Source of the DNA: Chloroflexota bacterium
GTDB taxonomy: Bacteria > Chloroflexota > Chloroflexia > Thermomicrobiales > JADLAZ01
Length of the DNA: 17,600 nt
NCBI GenBank assembly: GCA_020849725.1
Contig: JADLAZ010000124.1
Span: forward strand, 1 to 17,600
Reading direction: 5' to 3'
Part shown: in pieces, positions 1 through 5,822 of the stretch
How the letters are laid out: every line of letters begins with the position of its first letter
Numbering within the stretch: the first letter of the stretch is position 1
Position numbers and translations under genes: made by a program
The notes under the pieces: generated by a model
Told to the model about the DNA's origin: nothing
Seen by the model: the letters and a program-made list of their open reading frames with translations, nothing else
Database searches by the model: none

Positions 1-52
1 GGAGCGGCGCCCGGGCGGCGCCCGGCCAGCGAGTGGACGAGGAGCAGCATCC

Positions 53-271
53 GTGCGCTACCGCGTGGTTGAACGGTCGCAGCAGGTACCGATCCGACTC
101 GTGCTCATCGACGAGTATCAGCAGCGCACCACGCTGGACACGTGGACCAGTGTGCTGCATGACCCGGTGAAGAACTCGTATCTGGAGTTCTACTCCGATT
201 ATGGCGTCTGGTATCCGGTGACGGACGACCAGTGGTACTCGCTCGACGAGCTGCGTACCTGGCAGCCCTGA
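53..271 (+). CDS. Small hypothetical protein, 72 aa
   Basis: I do not recognise this protein. It is short and rich in Tyr, Trp and acidic residues; the C-terminal half carries YSDYGVWYPV followed by DDQWYSLDEL. It has no signal peptide, membrane segment or cysteine. The GTG start at 53 is chosen because an AGGAG ribosome binding site lies about eight bases upstream (around 40-44). The same frame stays open to the left edge of the window, so a longer protein starting outside cannot be excluded, although the upstream Gly/Arg/Ala/Pro-rich translation looks non-coding. It ends in front of a strong hairpin and faces the SpoIIM-like gene. Function unknown. Confidence 0.55.
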   Translation: MRYRVVERSQQVPIRLVLIDEYQQRTTLDTWTSVLHDPVKNSYLEFYSDYGVWYPVTDDQWYSLDELRTWQP

Positions 272-291
272 CCGCGCGCGCTGGGTCGATA

Positions 292-332
292 GCGATGGCG
301 CCTGCCACCGATCCGGTAGCAGGCACCATCGC
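292..332. terminator. Bidirectional hairpin between convergent genes
   Basis: Two 14-nt arms (292-305 and 319-332) pair with a single mismatch around a 13-nt loop. The hairpin lies between the end of the small plus-strand gene and the end of the minus-strand SpoIIM-like gene, so it can serve both as a transcript end. There is no clear T tract, as is common for GC-rich genomes, so intrinsic termination is inferred from position and stem strength. Confidence 0.6.
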
Positions 333-346
333 GTGTACAGCCGTGG

Positions 347-1003
347 CTAACCACCGGTCATGGCGCGCACGATCGGGCCGGTGACCAGCACCTCGACGAA
401 CGCCGCCACAATCAGCAGCACCGTCACCAGCGGCACGATCCAGGCGGCCTCGAAAACAGTCGCGCGCCAGACCTCCGCGCGGCGACCGGCAGCGCTGGGC
501 AGCAGCCAGGCCAGCCCCATCTTGAGGCCCCAGGCGCCAGCGATGATGAGCGCGGGTACCTCAAAGATGCCGTGGGGCACGACCGATAGGAGCAGCCGGT
601 CCAGCCCCTGCTGGGAGATGATCGCCAGCGCGCCGAGCAGGTAGCCATTGGCGCCGATCGATACCACCGGCATGAATAAGAACACCACCAGCGCGCCGGT
701 GCCCATCACCAACAGCGCAATGCGCAGGTTGTTCCAGAGAATCATGCTGATCGCGCGGTTGCTGTCACCTGCCCGCAGTGCATCTAGAGCGGGGCGCAGG
801 CGCTCGGTAGCCTCGCGCAGGAACTGCGCGTGCTGCTCGGGACGGACCGTCGCGCCGAGAACGCCAGCGACGATGCCCGCGACGAAGAGGAGTATGACGG
901 CCACCAGCCACAGGCGAGAACTCGTGAACAGGGCCGCATAACGCGCCATGACCATAGCGAGAGAGAGGCTGCCCGCGGTCCGGCGGCTTGGCGATGGTTT
1001 CAT
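347..1003 (-). CDS. SpoIIM / DUF95 family integral membrane protein
   Basis: Predicted 218-residue membrane protein of the stage II sporulation protein M (DUF95) family. Visible hallmarks are several hydrophobic segments: LWLVAVILLFVAGIVAG near the N-terminus, a central pair running through ALLVMGTGALVVFLF and GYLLGALAII, and a C-terminal segment WIVPLVTVLLIVAAFVEV. The family-typical PHGIFEVPALIIAGAWGLKMG stretch lies between them. In Bacillus SpoIIM works in the engulfment complex with SpoIID and SpoIIP. Homologues are widespread in non-spore-formers with unknown roles, so sporulation should not be inferred here. The ATG at 1003 is preferred over an upstream in-frame ATG at 1042 because AGGAG sits five bases before it. 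The gene is 145 bp downstream of prmC on the same strand and may have its own promoter. Confidence 0.85.
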   Translation of the reverse strand: MKPSPSRRTAGSLSLAMVMARYAALFTSSRLWLVAVILLFVAGIVAGVLGATVRPEQHAQFLREATERLRPALDALRAGDSNRAISMILWNNLRIALLVMGTGALVVFLFMPVVSIGANGYLLGALAIISQQGLDRLLLSVVPHGIFEVPALIIAGAWGLKMGLAWLLPSAAGRRAEVWRATVFEAAWIVPLVTVLLIVAAFVEVLVTGPIVRAMTGG

Positions 1004-1148
1004 GACCACTCCTGGGGCGCGCAAGTGCTGGTGGGCCACCATGTGGCGCCCGTATTATGATGTACGCTCGTCAATCGTGCCCTGACCCGTGGTCGCCCTC
1101 GGTCGTGGCCATGACGCTGGCGGCTGTCGAGCCGGCCCGACGATGGCA

Positions 1149-2003
1149 TCATGCCGGCCGCTCCCAGACGAGGAGGCGATCGCGGCCGGCATGATCGCGC
1201 GCCACGGTGGCGGGCCAGTCCGGCGCCTCGTTGGCGCAGGTAGCGAGCGCCAGGTCGCGCTGGTCCGGGTCGATCTCGGCCAGCAGCGTGGCGCCTGACC
1301 GCATGCGGTCAGGCGCTTGATGCAGCAGCCGGCGGTAGAGGTCGAAGCCGTCGGCGCCGCTGAACAGTGCAATGGGTGGCTCGTGGGCCGTGCTGGGGTG
1401 CGCCTGATCGGGCCGCAGGTACGGCAGATTGGCAGCGATCACATCCACGGGGCGCCCCAACCAGTCGAGCAGCGAGCCGGTCACGAGATGCACGCGTCCG
1501 CGCACACCGTGGTCCCGCGCATTGCGATCCGCGACAGCCACCGCGTCGCGACTGATATCGGCGCCGACGACGGTCGCCGCCGGCACGTGCCGGGCGAGAC
1601 TGACGGCGATGGCGCCGCTGCCAGTCCCGACGTCGACAGCCAGCACCGGGCCAGCCGGGCGCGACCGCAGCGCCGAGATGGCGCGCGCCACGAGCAACTC
1701 CGTCTCCGGGCGCGGCACGAGGACGCGCGCGTCGATGGCGAAGCGTAGGCCATAGAACTCGCGCGCACCGACGAGATAGGCGACCGGCTCGCCGGCCTCG
1801 CGCCGCACCAGCAGATCGGCGAAGCACTGACCGGCGACCGCGGCCAATGGGCGCTCCGGATGCGCCAGCAACTCGGCCCGGCTCAGACCGGTGACCGCGC
1901 CGAGCAGGAGAGCGGCGTCGAGATCGGGCGTATCCGAGCCAGCGGCGCGCAGGCACTGTCGGCTGATGGCCAGAGCGTCGCCAATGGTTGCCGGCAGCCT
2001 CAT
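1149..2003 (-). CDS. prmC: Peptide chain release factor N5-glutamine methyltransferase PrmC
   Basis: PrmC (HemK) transfers a methyl group from S-adenosylmethionine to the glutamine of the GGQ motif in release factors RF1 and RF2, which increases their termination activity. The 284-residue protein has the N-terminal helical substrate-binding domain, the linker signature EFYGLRF and VPRPETE (about residues 82-102), and a Rossmann-type methyltransferase domain with the SAM loop VDVGTGSGAIA (123-133). The catalytic tetrapeptide is N192-L-P-Y rather than the usual NPPY; the second proline and tyrosine are kept. Its ATG overlaps the TGA of the preceding glutaredoxin-like gene (ATGA, 2000-2003) and no strong Shine-Dalgarno is visible before it, so translation is probably coupled to that gene. 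Identity is firm. Confidence 0.95.
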   Translation of the reverse strand: MRLPATIGDALAISRQCLRAAGSDTPDLDAALLLGAVTGLSRAELLAHPERPLAAVAGQCFADLLVRREAGEPVAYLVGAREFYGLRFAIDARVLVPRPETELLVARAISALRSRPAGPVLAVDVGTGSGAIAVSLARHVPAATVVGADISRDAVAVADRNARDHGVRGRVHLVTGSLLDWLGRPVDVIAANLPYLRPDQAHPSTAHEPPIALFSGADGFDLYRRLLHQAPDRMRSGATLLAEIDPDQRDLALATCANEAPDWPATVARDHAGRDRLLVWERPA

Positions 2004-2308
2004 CGAGGTTCCAAATCAGGTGGTGCCGCCTCGATTGCGTCCAGCAGGTGGTCCAGTGCGGTCGGATTGAAGCCAGCGACCGCCGTGCCATCGACCACGG
2101 TCAGTGGTGGCAAGCGGCCGCCGAGCGCCAGGAACTCCTGGAGCGCCACCGGATCCCGCGAGACGTCCCTGAGTGCGTACCGCACCCCTCGCTCCTGAAG
2201 ATACAGCTTCAGGACGCGGCAGGGCGCTCAGCGCTCATCACTGTACACGACGACCCGCGGCTGCCCATGCGGGTCGTGGGGTGGAAGACCAGCCTCTTGA
2301 GCTCCCAT
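2000..2308 (-). CDS. Putative selenocysteine-containing glutaredoxin-like protein (in-frame UGA at codon 27)
   Basis: Reading from ATG 2308 gives 26 residues ending VVVYSDER, then an in-frame TGA (2228-2230), then APCRVLKLYLQERG followed by 61 more residues to a stop at 2000. The whole reads as a 102-residue glutaredoxin/thioredoxin-fold protein: beta strand VVVYS, a redox motif U27-A-P-C30 where CxxC is expected, helix RVLKLYLQERGV, strand RYALRDV, a proline pair before LTVVDG in the cis-proline region, and GFNPTALDHLL at the end. The UGA is exactly at the N-terminal redox cysteine, five residues after the conserved Tyr, as in normal glutaredoxins. The start overlaps the upstream stop (TGATG) and the stop overlaps prmC (ATGA), which fits one intact gene in an operon. 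Glutaredoxin-like selenoproteins with Sec at this place are known. Alternatives are a nonsense mutation, a sequencing error, or use of an internal GTG at 2185 giving a stub without the active site. Confidence 0.75.
2190..2218 (-). promoter_or_regulatory. SECIS-like hairpin downstream of the in-frame UGA
   Basis: Fourteen nucleotides after the UGA a perfect 7-bp stem begins: arms CCTGAAG (2213-2207) and CTTCAGG (2200-2194) around the loop CUGUAU. Three further pairs, CGC with GCG, extend it across a 2x1 internal loop. Bacterial SECIS elements are short hairpins within the coding sequence just 3' of the UGA, and SelB contacts a loop G and U; here the loop contains a GU step, at its third and fourth positions. 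Position and shape fit, but bacterial SECIS sequences are poorly conserved, so this supports rather than proves the assignment. The hairpin also partly covers an AGGAG that could serve an internal GTG start at 2185. Confidence 0.55.
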
Positions 2309-3588
2309 CAGACCAGTGCCGGACTGGCCACGTACGGCACAGTCAGCGGCCCTTGCGGCAGGATGCACAGGCTCGCGTCGCCCGCCGACGCGGCACGCAA
2401 CTCTGCTATCGTCGCTTCGATGCTGTGGGTTGGAATGAGGTGCGCGGCGCGCACCGCGTCGTCGTCCAGCGCCGGCGCGTAGAGGTAGACCCGGGCGTGG
2501 AGCAGGATCTGGGCCAGGATCTGCACCTGCCACTGGTCGAACATGGCGAAACCCGGCTGGCTGATCTGCTCGAGCAGGCCGGCCGGGTCCGGCCGCGAGC
2601 GCAGCAGATTGAGGAACGGGCCATGGCCAATGCCGTCGGAGCATTCGGCAGCGATGACGATCGCGCCACCGGGCCGCACGACCTGCGCGGCGGCTGACAT
2701 GCCTTTAACGGCCTGATAGAGGTTCAGGTCCAGCGGATAGCCGCTGTTGGTCGTGACGACGATGTCGTAGGGCCGGTCGACGGCCCGCATGACCGAGTCG
2801 CGCACAAAGCGGCACCCCTGGTCATGGGCTGGCTCGAGCGCGCCGGCAAAGACGCCGGTGATCGCCTTGGCCTTGTTCAAGGTGACATTGAGGATCAGCG
2901 CCGGTGGGCACAGGCGAGCCGCCGCCCGAGTCTCGCGCAAGATGGGGTTGGCGGCGATGTTGCCCCACGCCGCGCCGGGGTCGGCGATCATTGGCGCGCT
3001 GTGATTGTGCATCACACTCATGTCGCCGGCGACACCGGGCAGCACACTCTTCGCGCCGCCGCTGAAGCCGGCGAAGAAGTGCGGCTCGATAAAGCCGGTC
3101 GTGATGCGCAGGCTCGCCTCGACATAATGTCGATTGAGCCAGACCTCGGCGCCGCCCGGCGTGGAGCCGACGAAGCGCAGGCTGGCATGATCGTGCGCAT
3201 CGTGGTTCTCGCACCGATAGCGATCGACGATGGCATCGCCCAGCATTTGCCGCAGCTCGGCGTCGGTATTGGGCCGGTGCAGGCCGGTGGCATTGAGGAG
3301 CGTCACCCGGTCGGCGGGGACGCCAGCAGCGGCCAGTTCATCCAGCATCACCGGCAGCATGCGCTCGTTGGGGGCGGGCCGGGTCAGGTCCGAGTGGACA
3401 ATCACGACGGTGTCGTCGGCGTGCGCCAGGTCCCGCAACGGCAAGGAGTCGATCGGCTGGCGCAGCGCCGAGCGCAGTGCTGCCACCTCGTCGGGCAGAC
3501 CCGGCACGAATGCCGGCTCGACAATCGCCGCGTCGTCCGGCACATCGATCGTCAGGCCATGCCTGCCGTAGGCGAGTCGAACCTGCAT
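2308..3588 (-). CDS. LarA family nickel-pincer racemase/epimerase (lactate racemase-like)
   Basis: The 426-residue product belongs to the LarA (DUF2088) family, which uses the nickel-pincer nucleotide cofactor to racemise or epimerise 2-hydroxyacids; lactate racemase is the type member. It carries HSDLTRP near residue 65, NATGLHRP with His104, and EPHFFAGFSGGAKSVLPGV with His170 and Lys180, and NHS with His196. These residues match His108, His174, Lys184 and His200 of Lactobacillus LarA at a constant offset of four, so the cofactor and catalytic sites look intact. The ATG at 3588 is preferred over a longer in-frame start because the upstream 64 residues are Arg-rich and non-family-like and a G-rich Shine-Dalgarno precedes it. 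Substrate cannot be told from sequence: many family members are not lactate racemases. The cofactor genes larB, larC and larE are not in the window. Confidence 0.92.
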   Translation of the reverse strand: MQVRLAYGRHGLTIDVPDDAAIVEPAFVPGLPDEVAALRSALRQPIDSLPLRDLAHADDTVVIVHSDLTRPAPNERMLPVMLDELAAAGVPADRVTLLNATGLHRPNTDAELRQMLGDAIVDRYRCENHDAHDHASLRFVGSTPGGAEVWLNRHYVEASLRITTGFIEPHFFAGFSGGAKSVLPGVAGDMSVMHNHSAPMIADPGAAWGNIAANPILRETRAAARLCPPALILNVTLNKAKAITGVFAGALEPAHDQGCRFVRDSVMRAVDRPYDIVVTTNSGYPLDLNLYQAVKGMSAAAQVVRPGGAIVIAAECSDGIGHGPFLNLLRSRPDPAGLLEQISQPGFAMFDQWQVQILAQILLHARVYLYAPALDDDAVRAAHLIPTHSIEATIAELRAASAGDASLCILPQGPLTVPYVASPALV

Positions 3589-3632
3589 TTCGCCCCCTCT
3601 CTCCCGCGACCGGGTCCGCGTCTCAACCGTCC

Positions 3633-3641
3633 ATGATACCA
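3633..3641 (-). promoter_or_regulatory. Candidate extended -10 for the larA-like/prmC operon
   Basis: On the minus strand the sequence reads TGG-TATCAT, an extended -10 element (TGn plus a -10 hexamer) placed about 45 bp before the LarA start codon. No convincing -35 hexamer is visible. The same pattern recurs before other genes in this window, which is the main support. Confidence 0.35.
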
Positions 3642-3682
3642 GATCGGCCATCGCCGCCGGTGGGTGTCGCGACCGACGGCGG

Positions 3683-3712
3683 TTGCGGGCGGCTTGCCGC
3701 CGGTGATACCAT
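3683..3712 (+). promoter_or_regulatory. Candidate sigma-70 type promoter for the HNH gene
   Basis: TTGCGG (3683-3688) is followed after 18 bp by TACCAT (3707-3712), which is preceded by TGA and so forms an extended -10. It lies about 85 bp before the HNH gene start, in the divergent gap with the LarA-family operon. Moderate match to consensus only. Confidence 0.35.
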
Positions 3713-3795
3713 ACAGCACGATTAGCGCCAGAGGAATCTGGTCCGGGCCGGGCCAGCAGGCAGTCTGGCAAGGTGGACACACGTGGGGGAGCACC

Positions 3796-4323
3796 GTGGA
3801 TGGTGCAGTATTAGTCCTCAATCAGAATTACGAACCACTGAACGTGTGTAATGTTAAGCGGGCACTCGTGCTGATCATCGGCGGCAAGGCTGAAGTGCTG
3901 GAAGAGGAGCCGAGGGTCGTCTATACCCCGTCCAGCCGCTACCAGCTGCCATCGGTGATCCGCCTGCACGGCCTGGTGCGTCGCCCGCGTCCGGTCGTCA
4001 AGCTGACCCGGCGCGAGGTCTTCCTGCGCGATAGCTTCACCTGTCAGTACTGCGGTATGCAAACCCGCGAGCTGACGATCGACCACGTCGTGCCGAAGTC
4101 GCGCGGTGGCAACCACACCTGGGAGAATCTCGTGAGCGCCTGCCGCCCCTGCAACCATCGCAAGGGCGGCCGGCTGATGGCCGAGACGCGCATGACGCTG
4201 CGCCGCCCGCCGTTTCAGCCGCGCGCCGGCCGCTACTACAGCATCCAGCGGCGGCTCGAGCGCTCGCCGAACCGGGCCTGGTGCAAGTTCATCCCCGGCT
4301 TCGAGGCGCTGACCGCCGACTGA
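3796..4323 (+). CDS. HNH endonuclease family protein
   Basis: A 175-residue stand-alone HNH protein. The N-terminal part begins VLVLNQNYEPLNV, which is how many members of this short single-domain HNH family start. The nuclease core runs from Cys83-x2-Cys86 through DHVVPKSRGG (Asp96-His97), Asn111 and Cys116-x2-Cys119 to NHRKGG; the four cysteines would hold a structural zinc and the His/Asn residues bind the catalytic metal. The GTG start at 3796 is chosen because GGGGGAG precedes it by a few bases and the longer in-frame extension (to 3664) does not resemble the family. Such genes occur as solitary chromosomal genes in several GC-rich phyla. No methylase or toxin partner is adjacent, so restriction activity is not implied; the biological role is unknown. 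It precedes serS on the same strand. Confidence 0.9.
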   Translation: MDGAVLVLNQNYEPLNVCNVKRALVLIIGGKAEVLEEEPRVVYTPSSRYQLPSVIRLHGLVRRPRPVVKLTRREVFLRDSFTCQYCGMQTRELTIDHVVPKSRGGNHTWENLVSACRPCNHRKGGRLMAETRMTLRRPPFQPRAGRYYSIQRRLERSPNRAWCKFIPGFEALTAD

Positions 4324-4449
4324 GCGCACGTCGCGCCGCGACCGTTCCACTGAGGCCGGTTCCGGCGGCCTTGGTCGAGTACAATCGGCCGGCGGCGTGC
4401 CGGCGGTCATTCCCGGTGATGCCGGCCCATACGTCGGGGAGGAAGAGGC

Positions 4450-5736
4450 ATGCTGGACATCCGCCTGATCCGCGAGCAGCCAGACGCCGTTCGCGCCGCG
4501 CTGGCGCGGCGCGGCAACGGTGACGAGGCGCTGGTGGATGCGATTCTCAGCCTCGACACCCACCGGCGCGAGCTGGTGACGCGGGCCGACGCGCTGCGCG
4601 GCGAGCGCAACCGCGTCAGCAAAGAGATCAGCCAGTTGCGTGACGCGGCGGCGCGTCAGGACCGCATCGCCGCCATGCGGCAGGTAGGCGACGAGATCGC
4701 CGCACTGGAGGCCGCCACCGCCGCCTGCGACGCCGATCTGCAGGCTCGCCAGCTGGAAGCGCCTAACCTGCCGCTGCCAGCGGTGCCCGATGGTCCGGAT
4801 GAGACGGCCAATGTCGTCGTGCGCGCCTGGGGCCAGCCGCGGCAATTGGATTTCCCAGCCCGGCCGCACTGGGAGCTGGGGGCGGCGCTGGACATTCTGA
4901 ACCTGGAATGGGGCGTCAAGCTGGCCGGCTCACGCTTCTATGTGCTGGCCGGGGCCGGCGCGCGGCTGCAGCGCGGCGTCATCCAGTGGTTGCTCGACAC
5001 CCAGGTCGAGCACGATGGACGGCAGGAGCTGTACGTCCCGTTCGTTGTTAAAGAGCAGTGCCTGTGGGGCGCTGGTCAGTTGCCGAAATTCCGCGACAAT
5101 TTGTACCGCGATGTTGAGGATGATCTCTGGCTGGTGCCGACAGCCGAGATCCCGCTGACGAATATCCACGCCGGCGACATCCTCGGGCCGGAGGCGCTGC
5201 CGCAGCGGTTGGTCGCCTACACGCCCTGCTTCCGGCGCGAGAAGATGAGCGCTGGTCGCGACACGCGCGGCATCAAGCGCGGGCACCAGTTCGACAAGGT
5301 CGAGATGTACACCTACTGCCGGCCGGAGGAGTCGCCGGCCGAGCTGGACCGGATGCTCGCCAGCGCCGAGGCGTTGCTGCGGCGGCTGGAGTTGCCCTAT
5401 CGGGTGCTGCAGCTCTGCACCGGCGATCTCGGCTTCGGCGCGCAGATCACCTACGACATCGAAGTCTGGGCGCCCGGTGTCGGCGAGTGGCTGGAGGTCA
5501 GTTCGTGCTCGAACTGCGGCGACTTCCAGGCGCGGCGGGCCGGCATTCGCTTCCGGCGCGAGGCGGGCGGGCGGACCGAGTACTGCCACACGCTCAACGG
5601 CTCGGCCTTCGGGCTGCCACGGCTGATGATCGCGATCCTGGAGAATTACCAGCAGCCGGATGGTTCGATCCGCGTCCCGGAGCCACTGTGGGCGTACGTT
5701 GGCTGTGATGTCATCAGCGCGCCGGCAGCCACGTAG
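4450..5736 (+). CDS. serS: Seryl-tRNA synthetase
   Basis: SerRS charges tRNA-Ser with serine, and also charges tRNA-Sec with serine as the first step of selenocysteine synthesis. The 428-residue protein has the family's N-terminal coiled-coil arm (roughly residues 25-105, heptads of charged and Ala/Leu residues) that binds the long variable arm of tRNA-Ser. The class II core follows: TAEIPLTN (about 231), motif 2 beginning [14 protein letters not shown] (about 261) and running into HQFDKVEM, and motif 3 with [18 protein letters not shown] (about 383). The ATG at 4450 follows a good GGGAGGAAG ribosome binding site. Motif 2 has KMSAGRD where many SerRS have AGSAGRD. A TACAAT (4380-4385) upstream could be a -10, without a clear -35. 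Transcription ends at the hairpin shared with dnaK. Confidence 0.98.
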   Translation: MLDIRLIREQPDAVRAALARRGNGDEALVDAILSLDTHRRELVTRADALRGERNRVSKEISQLRDAAARQDRIAAMRQVGDEIAALEAATAACDADLQARQLEAPNLPLPAVPDGPDETANVVVRAWGQPRQLDFPARPHWELGAALDILNLEWGVKLAGSRFYVLAGAGARLQRGVIQWLLDTQVEHDGRQELYVPFVVKEQCLWGAGQLPKFRDNLYRDVEDDLWLVPTAEIPLTNIHAGDILGPEALPQRLVAYTPCFRREKMSAGRDTRGIKRGHQFDKVEMYTYCRPEESPAELDRMLASAEALLRRLELPYRVLQLCTGDLGFGAQITYDIEVWAPGVGEWLEVSSCSNCGDFQARRAGIRFRREAGGRTEYCHTLNGSAFGLPRLMIAILENYQQPDGSIRVPEPLWAYVGCDVISAPAAT

Positions 5737-5762
5737 GCGGTGCGCACTGACGGTGAGGACGC

Positions 5763-5792
5763 GACGAGGGGCGCCCGATGGCGCCCCTCGTC
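5763..5792. terminator. Bidirectional terminator between serS and dnaK
   Basis: A perfect 13-bp stem (5763-5775 with 5780-5792) closes a four-base CGAT loop. It starts about 27 bp after the serS stop and lies about 30 bp beyond the dnaK stop on the other strand, so it can end both convergent transcripts. Only a weak T-containing stretch follows it. Its presence directly after dnaK also marks the end of the hrcA-grpE-dnaK transcript without dnaJ. Confidence 0.8.
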
Positions 5793-5822
5793 ATTGCTGA
5801 TCGGCCCGGCCGGTGGGGGCGT

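Noticed and set aside
1004..1148. Promoter for the SpoIIM-like gene: TTGACG (1074-1069) and CATAAT (1059-1054) on the minus strand
   Set aside because: The two hexamers are only nine bases apart, too close to act together, and neither has a partner at proper spacing.
2228..2644. A 138-residue open frame antisense-overlapping the LarA-family gene and ending at the TGA
   Set aside because: Most of it is an out-of-frame shadow of the LarA-family gene on the same strand. Only its last 26 codons (from ATG 2308) are taken as real, as the N-terminus of the glutaredoxin-like gene.
4324..4449. T-box or other tRNA-sensing leader before serS
   Set aside because: The leader is only 126 bp and I see no T-box sequence or terminator/antiterminator pair; only a possible TACAAT -10 is visible.
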